Assembly (NCBI GenBank): GCA_016722065.1
Contig: JADKGX010000001.1
Location: forward strand, 1,302,001 to 1,366,000
Origin: Planctomycetota bacterium
Lineage (GTDB): Bacteria; Planctomycetota; UBA8742; UBA2392
DNA length: 64,000 bases
Reading direction: 5' to 3'
Below, one piece after another: positions 42,904 through 51,166 of the stretch (position 1 is its first letter; each line of letters starts with the position of its first letter). The notes under the pieces were generated by a model that ran no database searches, was not told the origin of the DNA, and was given only the letters and a program-made list of their open reading frames with translations. The position numbers were made by a program, and so were the translations under genes.

Positions 42904-42909
42904 CGGGGC

Positions 42910-45900
42910 ATGTCTGATCTTTGGACCCCAGACGAAGCCCGCCTGCGCCACCCGGTCCTGGCCTTCTTTGCCGGGCGGCCCATCACCGTGACGGTGCTGC
43001 TGGTTGCCACGGCTGTTCTGGGCCTGATTGCCTTGAACCTGATGCCCGTGGAGTTGTTTCCCAGCGGTCTGGAAAGCAAGTCTCTGAGCGTCAATGTGCC
43101 CTACAACCGCGCCGGCAACACGGTTTCGCCCATGACCGTAGAGCGCGACCTGACCCTGACCGTCGAGGCCGAGCTATCCACCATTCCGGGCATCAAGGAA
43201 CTGTGGGCCACCAGTTCTCGCACCGGGGCTGATTTCAACCTGGATTTCGACGGCGACCGCGACATGGACGAAGCCTACGCGGAGGTGATGGCCGCTGTGG
43301 AACGCGCACGGCTGCGCCTGCCCGAAGACACGGGCCGCATTCGCGTGCAGCGGCGCGGCATGGGCAGCAACAATTTTCCGGTCGCCTTTGTCAATTTTTC
43401 CTGGGAAGACGGCACCGTAGATCCGCACCTGAAGCTGGAAAAAGTCATCCAGCCGTACCTGGAAAACGTCGATGGCGTGGCCAGCGTGACGTTTCTGGGC
43501 ACGCAGCGAAAATTCATCGCCGTGGATTTTGACCCCGAGGCCACAAGGGCCTACGGCGTCAACCTGAACGAACTGCTTTCGCGCCTGCGCGGGGACAACT
43601 TCCGGTCGCCGGCGGGCAAGATCTCGGCCGAAGCCAGCGACGGCATGGGCAAGGATGTTTACCTGGTGGCGGATTCGCGTTTTGCCACGATTGCCGACAT
43701 TGAAGCGCTTCCGGTGCGCCCGGGGCTTCAGCTTTCGCAGATCACGCGGCACGGCATCAAGCCTGACGGCACGCCCCACCAGGGGGTGTATGAAACCTAC
43801 GGCGTCAGCGGCTATGTGCGCACCAACGCCAAGTGGGGCGCCACGGCCATGGTGTTCCAAAACGGCGATGCCAACACCGTGCAGGTGGGCCGCCGGGTCG
43901 AAGATGCGCTGGAAGACCTGCGCCACAAGCCCGAACTTGCGGGCTTTGAAATCCTGGTGCCCTTCAACCAGGGTTCGGTCATCAAGGAAAGTATCGGCAA
44001 CCTGATGGACACCCTGCTGTGGGGCGGGCTGCTGGCCTTTGTGGTGCTGCTGCTGTTTCTGAAAAGCTGGCGTTTGAGCCTGGTGATTGCCCTGGCCATT
44101 CCGCTGTGCATGACCTTGACGCTGGCCGTGATGTTCTTTTCACACCAGACAATCAACCTGCTGGCCCTGATGGGCTTTACGCTGGCTGGCGGCATGCTGC
44201 TGGATAACGCCATTGTGGTGGCTGAAAACGTGTACCGGCGAAGTTCGCTGGGTGAACAGCCACTGGCTGCGGCCATTCGCGGCGCCGGCGAAGTCGGCTT
44301 GGCGCTGGTACTGGCCACAAGCACCACCGTGATTGTGTTCGTGACCGTGATCTTCCTTTCCGATGAACCCTTTATCGGGTTTGTGATGGGCAAAATCGGC
44401 CTGCCGGTTTGTGTCAGCCTGGGTTTTTCGATTGTGCTGGCACTGGCCGTGGTGCCCATGACCATGAACACCGCCGGGTTGCTCAAGGCCAGCCACACCA
44501 GCCGTGCACGGCGCTGGTTTGCCTCGCGCCGGCAACTGCTGGTGGCGCGTCTGCGGCGGGGCGGCTTGCAGATCCCGCTGGCGCTGGTGGGACTGGCGTT
44601 GTGGGAAGTCTGCGCGCTGGCGGCTGGCCGCAACGCCGAAGGCGTGCCGACGACACCCTGGGTGGACGGCATTGCGCGGCTGTATGCCTGGTCGGTGCGC
44701 AAGTTGATGCCGGTGCGCTACTTTGTGACGCCGCTGGCGCTGGGCGTGACCATGGGTGCGGTGGTTGTGCTGCCCGGCATGCTGGAGAAAACCGACCAGA
44801 ACCAGGGCAACCGCGACCGCATTCAAACCAGTGTGCGCTTTCCGGGAAACTCCGACATCGCTGTATCCAAGCGCGCCTTGATGGTGACCTCGATTGCCCC
44901 GGGCAGCGTGGCAGAGGCCGCACGGGTGAAGCTGGGCGATTTTATCCTGAGCTATAACGGCCGCGGCATCACAGGCGTTGAAGACCTGCGCCGCATGGAA
45001 CGCGACCTGCCGCCGGGCGTGGAAGTACCCATGGAAGTAGCGCGCGGTACCCAAACGGGCAGCTTGACCATTCAAACCGGCCCCAGCGGGCTGGACGGCA
45101 TCATGGAAGACACCCAGCCGCTGCGCGACGCAATCTGGCAGACCTATGTGTTTGATGTCGAGGAAATCCTGCTGGGCGTCAAGGGCGCCGACGAAAAGCG
45201 CGCCCTGGGTGTGCGCCAACTGGGCATGACCGAAGCTGAGGCCCTCAAGCGCTACGGGCGCACGCCTGCCGAAGCGCGGGATTACTTCGGCATTGAAACC
45301 TTCAGCGCCTCGTTTGACGAACGCCGCGCGCGCATGTGGGTTTACATTGATAAAGCCCGCGTCGAGCAATCGGGCGAGTTCTACAAGCGCATCATGGACG
45401 CGTTGCCGGAACGCGCCGGCATGGATGTATCGGGCGAGTTTCAGGGTGGCAGCAGTGCGACCAGCGAAGTTTCGCTGCGCATCAGCGGGCCAGACACCGA
45501 ACGGCTGCTGCTGCTGGCCAATGAAATGGCCGGGCGCCTTGGCGCCGTCGAAGGTCTGGAAGGCGTCACCGTAGACACGGCCGAGGGCATGGACGAAGTC
45601 ACCGTGGCCGTGGAACGCCAGCGCGCCACGGCCTTTGGCGTGACGCCCAGCGCGCTTTCGCAGGTGCTTGGCTTTCAGCTTAACGGCGCCACGCTGCGCG
45701 ACTTTCAGCAGGGCGACACAATGCTGCCGCTGCGGGTGCGCTTTGCCCCGCCCAGTGATGCCGCCGGCAACTCCCGCGACCCCAACCTGCAGGATGTAGC
45801 CGAAACGCGCATTCCCACCGCCACCGGCGCCAACATTGCCGCAAAGGCGGTAACCAGCACCAGCGGGCTGTCCAAGTCCGGCCTGGGTGAAATCCGCCGC

Positions 45901-46644
45901 CGCAACCGCCAGACCAGCTTGCGCATTGTGGGAACCACCAGCACCGAGGATCTTGAACGCATTCGCAAGCAGGTGGATACAGCCCTGGAGGGCGTACAGA
46001 TGCCGCCCGGTTACTCGCGCGAAATGTCGGGCCGGTTTGCGGATTTCGGTGCCCGCTTTGACGACTTGGGCAAGACGCTAATCTGGTCGGGCGTGCTGGT
46101 GTTTCTGGTGATGTGCTTTCTGTTTGAAAGTTTCCTCAAGCCTGCCTGCATTCTGGTTGTCAGCGTGCCCGGCGCGCTCGTTGGCGGCTATGGCGCGCTG
46201 CTGCTGACACGCACACCCTTTGATGTGATTACCGGCCTGGGCCTGATGGTGCTGGTCGGGGTGGTCGTCAACAACGGCATTGTCTTGATTGACCTGGTCA
46301 ACCGCCTGCGTGCGGAGGGTGTGGCCCGCGACGAAGCCGTGAAAGTGGCCTGCCGACAGCGGCTGCGGCCGATTCTGCTGACGACGCTGACCACGGCCTT
46401 TGGGCTGGTGCCGATGGCGGTGGGTGATGCCTCGTTTGTGGGCACGCCCTATTACCCGATGGGCCGGCTGGTGCTGGGCGGCATGATGGTCAGCATGGTC
46501 TACACGCTGCTGCTGGTGCCGCTGCTGTACACGATTATCGACGACTTTGGTCTGGCGCTGAAAACCTGGTTGTCGACGGTGTTTGCCACCCGCGCGCGGG
46601 GCGGGGGCGAAGCAGCGGCCCCGGCGCCGGCCAGCGCGGAATAG
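42910..46644 (+). CDS. RND-family transporter with inserted PDZ domain
   Basis: This 1244-residue protein follows the RND plan: helix 1 (VTVLLVATAVLGLIALNLMPVE), a first periplasmic loop to about residue 360, helices 2-6 including GGMLLDNAIVVAENVYRRSS, a second loop and the last helices with VVVNNGIVLIDLVNRLR. It is about 160 residues longer than common RND pumps. Residues ~655-725 are a PDZ domain (ALMVTSIAPGSVAEAARVKLGDFILSYNGRGITGVEDLRRM), placed in the second periplasmic region after helix 7, between the usual porter segments. No adaptor gene is next to it. The PDZ may bind a peptide or partner in the periplasm. It could also belong to the CusA/MMPL-like transport of lipids or proteins. 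Confidence 0.9.
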   Translation: MSDLWTPDEARLRHPVLAFFAGRPITVTVLLVATAVLGLIALNLMPVELFPSGLESKSLSVNVPYNRAGNTVSPMTVERDLTLTVEAELSTIPGIKELWATSSRTGADFNLDFDGDRDMDEAYAEVMAAVERARLRLPEDTGRIRVQRRGMGSNNFPVAFVNFSWEDGTVDPHLKLEKVIQPYLENVDGVASVTFLGTQRKFIAVDFDPEATRAYGVNLNELLSRLRGDNFRSPAGKISAEASDGMGKDVYLVADSRFATIADIEALPVRPGLQLSQITRHGIKPDGTPHQGVYETYGVSGYVRTNAKWGATAMVFQNGDANTVQVGRRVEDALEDLRHKPELAGFEILVPFNQGSVIKESIGNLMDTLLWGGLLAFVVLLLFLKSWRLSLVIALAIPLCMTLTLAVMFFSHQTINLLALMGFTLAGGMLLDNAIVVAENVYRRSSLGEQPLAAAIRGAGEVGLALVLATSTTVIVFVTVIFLSDEPFIGFVMGKIGLPVCVSLGFSIVLALAVVPMTMNTAGLLKASHTSRARRWFASRRQLLVARLRRGGLQIPLALVGLALWEVCALAAGRNAEGVPTTPWVDGIARLYAWSVRKLMPVRYFVTPLALGVTMGAVVVLPGMLEKTDQNQGNRDRIQTSVRFPGNSDIAVSKRALMVTSIAPGSVAEAARVKLGDFILSYNGRGITGVEDLRRMERDLPPGVEVPMEVARGTQTGSLTIQTGPSGLDGIMEDTQPLRDAIWQTYVFDVEEILLGVKGADEKRALGVRQLGMTEAEALKRYGRTPAEARDYFGIETFSASFDERRARMWVYIDKARVEQSGEFYKRIMDALPERAGMDVSGEFQGGSSATSEVSLRISGPDTERLLLLANEMAGRLGAVEGLEGVTVDTAEGMDEVTVAVERQRATAFGVTPSALSQVLGFQLNGATLRDFQQGDTMLPLRVRFAPPSDAAGNSRDPNLQDVAETRIPTATGANIAAKAVTSTSGLSKSGLGEIRRRNRQTSLRIVGTTSTEDLERIRKQVDTALEGVQMPPGYSREMSGRFADFGARFDDLGKTLIWSGVLVFLVMCFLFESFLKPACILVVSVPGALVGGYGALLLTRTPFDVITGLGLMVLVGVVVNNGIVLIDLVNRLRAEGVARDEAVKVACRQRLRPILLTTLTTAFGLVPMAVGDASFVGTPYYPMGRLVLGGMMVSMVYTLLLVPLLYTIIDDFGLALKTWLSTVFATRARGGGEAAAPAPASAE

Positions 46645-46686
46645 TCGCTTCGCCACCACAAGCCTGCAATCCGGCCCTGAAAATGC

Positions 46687-46692
46687 TCTAAA
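46687..46692 (+). promoter_or_regulatory. -10-like box 8 nt before the GT9 gene
   Basis: TCTAAA is followed by eight bases and the ATG at 46701. This is a weak match and could allow leaderless transcription. Confidence 0.3.
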
Positions 46693-46700
46693 CGCGGCCC

Positions 46701-47978
46701 ATGAAACTGCTTGTTGAGGTCAGCCAGGGCATTGGCAATTGCGTGCAGGGCACGCCGCTTTGTCACGCACTGTGGCTGCTGGGCCACGAAGTGGACCTGT
46801 TCATCAACTGCAAACCTGCCCAGGCGGACGCCGTGGCCGCCATGTGGCGCGAGTGGCCCGTGCTGGGCAAGGTGTTCACGCGCCGCCAGCAGTTGCGGGT
46901 GCGAGATTACGACTTTGGCGTTTCCTGCTATGGCCGCCACCTGCTGCTGAAGCTGTTTGCGCCGGGGCTGGCCATGGCTGTGGTTCGCACCGCTACGCTG
47001 GGCCAATCAGAGACCGAAGCCAACGTTGAAGTCGCGCGCATGCTGGGTTATGCAGCCGACACGCCCCCCAGCCATGTTGGCAAAAGCGACCGCGATTTCG
47101 CCCTGCCCGCGCGCAGCATTACCGTGCATGCGGGCTGCGCTGTCTGGGCGCCCGAAAAACGCTGGCCCCATTGGCCCCAGCTTTGCCAGCGACTGCAAGC
47201 GCAGGGCTGGAACCCGGTGCTGGTGGGCACGCCCGACGACCGCAGCCCGCAAGGCTGGGAAGACGCCTACACCAACTACTTCCAACTGTCGCTGCGCGAC
47301 CTGAATGCCCTGCTTTCGCAGGCCAGCGCGCACCTTGGCAATGATTCTGGTGTTGGCCACCTGGCTGCTGCGGCCGGCCTGGGTGGTTTGATTCTGTATG
47401 GCCCCACCAGCCCGGTCAAAAACGCGCCCAATGGCCGTGGCATGGCCACGCTGGCGGCCCCGCGCCAACACGGGCAGGAACACGAATTGACGGCCAGGCA
47501 ACCAGTGCCGATTGCCACCCTGCCGCTGGAAGATGTGTGGGCCGAAGTAACCCGAGTGCTGGCACAGGCCAGGCACGAACCACCCCGCAACTTGCCACAG
47601 CGGGCACAGGATTCGCCACAGGCGCGCCTTGCGTTTCTGCCTGCCCTGGCCGCCATGGCCACCGTGCCGCCGGCGCAAGGCGCCTTTGCCCCTGGGCCGG
47701 CGTCGATCAACTCCCGCGGCGCGGTCTATGATGAACTGGAACACGCCTACACCCGCCTGTGCGCGGAAAACGCCCTGCTGGCAGGTACAGGTCGCCGCAC
47801 CCGTGGCCAGATGATCCGGCTGGCGGGACAACACCATCTGCAACTGGCCGCAGCCGTGGACCGCACCGGCGGCAAGAAAGTCCGCCACACGGTGCAGGTT
47901 CATGCCCGCGACGCAATGCGTGCAGGGCTGTGGCTTGGCGGCGCATGGCAGTTTGTGCGCGCCCTGACCACGGGCTAG
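46701..47978 (+). CDS. GT9-family (heptosyltransferase-like) glycosyltransferase
   Basis: The 425-residue protein has a GT-B fold like ADP-heptose transferases: MKLLVEVSQGIGNCVQGTPLCHALWLLGHEVDLF at the start (glycine-rich acceptor part), and ITVHAGCAVWAPEKRWPHWPQLCQRL plus LGNDSGVGHLAAAAGLGGLILYGPTSPVKNAP as the donor-site signature. It probably adds a sugar to a cell-envelope glycan. The last ~120 residues are not part of the family domain and are Ala/Gln/Arg-rich. It follows the PDZ-RND gene by 56 bp in the same direction, and a strong hairpin ends the unit. Confidence 0.87.
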   Translation: MKLLVEVSQGIGNCVQGTPLCHALWLLGHEVDLFINCKPAQADAVAAMWREWPVLGKVFTRRQQLRVRDYDFGVSCYGRHLLLKLFAPGLAMAVVRTATLGQSETEANVEVARMLGYAADTPPSHVGKSDRDFALPARSITVHAGCAVWAPEKRWPHWPQLCQRLQAQGWNPVLVGTPDDRSPQGWEDAYTNYFQLSLRDLNALLSQASAHLGNDSGVGHLAAAAGLGGLILYGPTSPVKNAPNGRGMATLAAPRQHGQEHELTARQPVPIATLPLEDVWAEVTRVLAQARHEPPRNLPQRAQDSPQARLAFLPALAAMATVPPAQGAFAPGPASINSRGAVYDELEHAYTRLCAENALLAGTGRRTRGQMIRLAGQHHLQLAAAVDRTGGKKVRHTVQVHARDAMRAGLWLGGAWQFVRALTTG

Positions 47979-47986
47979 CGCCAGGC

Positions 47987-48009
47987 CGGTGCCGCCCGTG
48001 GCGGCACCG
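47987..48009. terminator. Hairpin between convergent genes
   Basis: A perfect 10-bp stem CGGTGCCGCC/GGCGGCACCG with loop CGT lies 8 bp after the GT9 gene stop and 45 bp before the end of the cytochrome-kelch gene. No long U-run. Confidence 0.65.
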
Positions 48010-48054
48010 TGGCGAAATTTGCACTTGGCAAGGCGCGCCCCTGCAGATCGGCTG

Positions 48055-49383
48055 TTACTTGCCTTCGGCAAGCGTCCAAGTGTCAGTCAGGTTTCCGTCG
48101 TCGCCGCGGCCCCCGAAGCAGACAAAGGCTTTGCCTTTGTTTTCAGGTGCCAGGCCGGCGCCCAACCTTGCGGCAGGGCCGGTGGGCAATGCAACCCAGG
48201 TCTTGCCGTTCCACTGCCAGCATTCGTTGACGCCCTTGGCAGTCATGATGTCAGCGCTGGTGGTGCCACCTACCATCACGATGCCCTCGGCGCCACTGGC
48301 CATGGCGCAGCCGTCGGTGGCCTTGGGGCTGTTGGCCGGGTCCTGTTTGGTCCACTTCTTGCCGTCAAACAGCCAGGTGTCGGTGTTGCCGGTGCCACCA
48401 TACAGCAGCAGTTGCTTGTTCACGGCGTCAAAGGCCATCGCCGCGCCGGCGCGGGCACTGGGGCCGTCTTTGATATCCAGCTTGATCCAGTTCTTGCCGT
48501 CGTACTGCCAGGTGTCGTCCTGGTCAGCGTTGTCGGCATTGCCGCCAAACAGCACCATCATGTTGCGTTTGGAGTCAAAGCCCAGCGCTGCACCGCGGCG
48601 GGCCGTGGGCGAATCCTTGGTGGTGATCTGCGCCCAAGTGGTGCCGTTCCATTCCCAGGTGGCATTCAGCCATGCCTGCATTTCGTTCATGCCGCCCCAC
48701 AGCACCGTCACGCCGCGCTTGCTGTCAAAGGCCATGCTGGACAGCCCGGCGCAAGCCGGAGAGGACTTGGGCGACTGCTTGGCCCACTTGCCGCTGCTGA
48801 ACACCCAGGTGTCCTTGGGCGCGCTGGGCGGCATGGCTGTCAGGTTGACGCCGCCGTACAGAACCACACTGCCCTTGGGGCCTTCGGCCATGTTGAAGCC
48901 AAGGCGGCCATCGGGGCCGGTCAAAGCAAGGTCCTTCCACTTCAGCTTGCTTTCAGGTGCGGCGTTGGGGTCAGGCCAGGCCGGGGCACCGGCCTTGATC
49001 CAGGTCAGCAGCAGGTCGATATCGGCCTGCGGAAGTTTCTTGCTGCCGCGCACTTTGCCCGTGGCATCAACCAGCTTGGGCATCGAGCCATCATTGCATT
49101 CGGTGTAAAGCTTGGAGTCTTCCGGCTTGTCCTTGTTGACCAGCTTTTCGACCAGCTTGGTGTGGTCAAGAATGTAGTTCAGCTGCCCGCGTTCGCCGTA
49201 GACCTTCTTGCCGGGCTCTCCGTGGCAGGAATAGCAGTTGTCCTTCAGCAGGGTGTAGACCTTGCCTGCCGCTTCGGCCCCGGCATCGGGCTTGGGTGAC
49301 TTCTTTTGGGCAAGTGCCGGCACCAGCCCGGCGCACATCAACACCGCTGCGACAGCAGCGCTGGCAAGGGTCCATTTCCGCAC
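48055..49383 (-). CDS. Exported protein with CxxCH cytochrome domain and kelch repeats
   Basis: The 442-residue protein has a signal sequence ending around ALAQ (residue 26). A short heme-c domain has CYSCH (Cys50, Cys53, His54) and resembles PSCyt1-type planctomycete cytochrome domains, ending with LLLTWIKAGAPAWPDP. Next come five or six kelch-type blades with the GG-x-Y/F and W pattern (VVLYGGVNL, TVLWGGMNE, MVLFGGNAD, LLLYGGTGN, VMVGGTTS, FVCFGGRGD, each followed by a W-containing strand). The likely location is the periplasm. The domain combination suggests electron transfer with a beta-propeller binding platform. Its function is unknown. Confidence 0.85.
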   Translation of the reverse strand: MRKWTLASAAVAAVLMCAGLVPALAQKKSPKPDAGAEAAGKVYTLLKDNCYSCHGEPGKKVYGERGQLNYILDHTKLVEKLVNKDKPEDSKLYTECNDGSMPKLVDATGKVRGSKKLPQADIDLLLTWIKAGAPAWPDPNAAPESKLKWKDLALTGPDGRLGFNMAEGPKGSVVLYGGVNLTAMPPSAPKDTWVFSSGKWAKQSPKSSPACAGLSSMAFDSKRGVTVLWGGMNEMQAWLNATWEWNGTTWAQITTKDSPTARRGAALGFDSKRNMMVLFGGNADNADQDDTWQYDGKNWIKLDIKDGPSARAGAAMAFDAVNKQLLLYGGTGNTDTWLFDGKKWTKQDPANSPKATDGCAMASGAEGIVMVGGTTSADIMTAKGVNECWQWNGKTWVALPTGPAARLGAGLAPENKGKAFVCFGGRGDDGNLTDTWTLAEGK

Positions 49384-49477
49384 GTGGGATTCTCCGGATA
49401 GTTGGCTTGGCGTCGAAGCGATTGAGTAGTGGCCTGCACTTCAATGCGATTACATGGATTGCGGGGTTCGGAATTGG

Positions 49478-49993
49478 TCACCGGGGCAGGACTTTCCTCA
49501 CGCAATGTGTAATCGCAACGGCGCAGGCATCGCTGGCGTCGTGGGGCTCGGGCAGTTTGGCCAAGCCCAGTTGCAGCGCCACCATGCGCGCCACCGCCTG
49601 CTTGTCGGCCGCACCGGCACCAGCCACGCAGCGCTTGATCGTGCGGGCCGGATAGGCCGCAACGGGCAGCCCGGCCTCGCCAAGCGCGGCCAGCGCCACG
49701 CCGCGACCTTCCCCAATCACCAGGGCTGTGCGCGGGTTCTTGCCTGAAAAGGCTTCTTCCACGGCGGCCTGGGCGGGTTTATGGGCGGCAATCACCTGCC
49801 GCAGCCCGGCCAGAACCTGTGCCAACCGCTGTGCATAAACCTTGTGGTTACAACGAATAACGCCCGTGGCGACAAGCGAAAGCCGGCCCTTGTGCTGATC
49901 CAGTACTGCCCAGCCGACAACCCGGGTGCCGGGGTCAATGCCCAGCACTCGAAGTGGCCCGGCGTCGCTGCTAGCTTGGTTTGCCATGGCCAT
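49478..49993 (-). CDS. ruvC: Holliday junction resolvase RuvC
   Basis: The 171-residue protein cuts Holliday junctions in recombinational repair, with RuvAB. The four acidic catalytic residues are visible: LGIDPGTRVVGW (first Asp), AAVEEAFSGKNPRTALVIGEGRG (Glu), and HDASDACAVAITH (the Asp pair). The chosen ATG at 49993 overlaps the start of the HhH gene on the other strand; an internal ATG at 49987 is also possible. The ruvA and ruvB genes are not present. A GGCGGGC sequence lies upstream. Confidence 0.95.
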   Translation of the reverse strand: MAMANQASSDAGPLRVLGIDPGTRVVGWAVLDQHKGRLSLVATGVIRCNHKVYAQRLAQVLAGLRQVIAAHKPAQAAVEEAFSGKNPRTALVIGEGRGVALAALGEAGLPVAAYPARTIKRCVAGAGAADKQAVARMVALQLGLAKLPEPHDASDACAVAITHCVRKVLPR

Positions 49994-50348
49994 TGCCGAA
50001 GAGCCCGCCTTTGCCTGGTATCAGCTTCAAGGGCGCGAATCTGCCCTGCTGTTGGTTGTTTCGGCGGTGTTTGTCGGCCTGTGCCTTGTCGCAACACTGC
50101 GCGACGAAGGTGCACAGCCGGTTCCCGTGCAGTCGCACACCATGGCCCCGGCCCGTGTGTACGTCAACCGGGCCGAGATTGCCGAACTGGCGGCACTGCC
50201 CGGCATTGGCCCGCGCAAAGCCGAACGCATCCTGCAGGCCCGTGCCACATCGCCGATTACGAGCCTGGAAGAACTGGCCAAGGCCGCAGGCGGAATTCCC
50301 AAAGCAAGCCTGGAGCGCATTGCGCCCTATGTGCGGTTTGAACCCTAG
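49986..50348 (+). CDS. Membrane-anchored helix-hairpin-helix (ComEA-like) protein
   Basis: The 120-residue protein has a membrane segment (SALLLVVSAVFVGLCLVATL, residues ~18-37), and then the DNA-binding HhH part: RVYVNRAEIAELAALPGIGPRKAERILQARATSPITSLEELAKAAGGIPKASLERI. It resembles ComEA, which binds incoming DNA in transformation. The ATG 49986 shares the palindromic ATGGCCAT with the ruvC start on the other strand. A GTG at 49926 in frame would extend it into ruvC. No other competence genes are seen. Confidence 0.82.
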   Translation: MAIAEEPAFAWYQLQGRESALLLVVSAVFVGLCLVATLRDEGAQPVPVQSHTMAPARVYVNRAEIAELAALPGIGPRKAERILQARATSPITSLEELAKAAGGIPKASLERIAPYVRFEP

Positions 50349-50367
50349 CCAGCCCTGGTTGGGCGAA

Positions 50368-51165
50368 TCAGGGTGAGTAGCGTTCCAGAATCAAGGTAAT
50401 CAGTTGCGCGCCAACGCGGCTGCCGCGCTGGCCCTTGATGACGCGCTGGATTTGTTCTGAACCCGGGCCGGTCAACTTGGGCGGGGTTTCGATCTCCAGG
50501 GCATACAGCACCGTGCTGCCCATCACCTTGACATAGGCAATGTACACATTGTCGGCGTCGCCCTGGCTGTCGACGCGGCCAAAGCGCTCGATTTCAGGCT
50601 TGATGCGCGTGTTGATGCCAATCGCCAGCGGCTCCTGCACCTCAAAGCCCTTGGCCAGCAGGTGTTGGCGCAGTTTTTCGGCCACGGCTTCTGCGGCCAG
50701 TGCCTCTGGCGTTGAAATCAGTGTCAGTACGCAGCGCTGGGGGTAATCCATTTCCGCGCGCTTGGCGTTGGCCTTGGGGCCGTCGTCAACAATCCGAAAG
50801 CCAGCCGACCGATACTCGGCGGAAACCGCCGGCATGGCGGCACGGGCGGGGTCTTCGTCGGACAGGTTGGAAATCGCGCCATTCCAGGCCGCATACAGCA
50901 CCGAATCGCGCTTGAGGGAATCCAGCGGCAGCAGCGCGGCCAGGCGCTTGTGCGCCTCTGTGGGGGCCTGGCCAAGGTCAATCGCTACCGGTGCCGGGCT
51001 TTGGCCTGCGGGTTCGCGGTCGCCATCCAGTGACGGAATCTCGGGGGCTGCATTGCCGCTGTTGCCGCCGCCGCAGCCAGCCAGCGCAAGGCAGACCGCC
51101 AAGGCGCCAAGGCGCCAAAGCGCGGCAGGGGTCGAACAACGCCCAACATGGCACGGCAAATCCAT
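50368..51165 (-). CDS. Hypothetical lipoprotein
   Basis: The likely 265-residue protein starts at ATG 51165, one base after the guaA stop (TAGCATG). A signal with LAVCLALAGC gives a lipid-attached Cys, followed by a Gly/Asn/Ser/Pro-rich linker. The soluble part (from ~65) has no recognised domain; the C-terminal half has a YPQRCVLTLISTPEALAAEAVAEKLRQHLLAKGFEVQE pattern and ends LGAQLITLILERY-like (VGAQLITLILERYSP). Part of the signal peptide is encoded by a GGCGCCAA repeat (51096-51118), also present at 42621. Confidence 0.75.
   Translation of the reverse strand: MDLPCHVGRCSTPAALWRLGALAVCLALAGCGGGNSGNAAPEIPSLDGDREPAGQSPAPVAIDLGQAPTEAHKRLAALLPLDSLKRDSVLYAAWNGAISNLSDEDPARAAMPAVSAEYRSAGFRIVDDGPKANAKRAEMDYPQRCVLTLISTPEALAAEAVAEKLRQHLLAKGFEVQEPLAIGINTRIKPEIERFGRVDSQGDADNVYIAYVKVMGSTVLYALEIETPPKLTGPGSEQIQRVIKGQRGSRVGAQLITLILERYSP
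51096..51118 (-). repeat. GGCGCCAA-unit repeat inside the lipoprotein signal sequence
   Basis: A stretch of 23 nt is identical to the intergenic copy at 42621-42643. Here it encodes the WRLGALAV part of the signal peptide, so it is kept in frame. Confidence 0.65.
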
Positions 51166-51166
51166 G

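Larger units (their letters stand above)
42508..42909. other. 402-bp intergenic region with several repeat types
   Basis: This gap between the hypothetical gene (minus) and the PDZ-RND gene (plus) holds a GGCGCCAA-type repeat (42621-42644), two adjacent hairpins (42726-42763), a CACGGAT-type repeat in inverted orientation (42803-42835) and a -10-like TATAAA near the RND start. Small open frames here are not credible. Confidence 0.65.
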
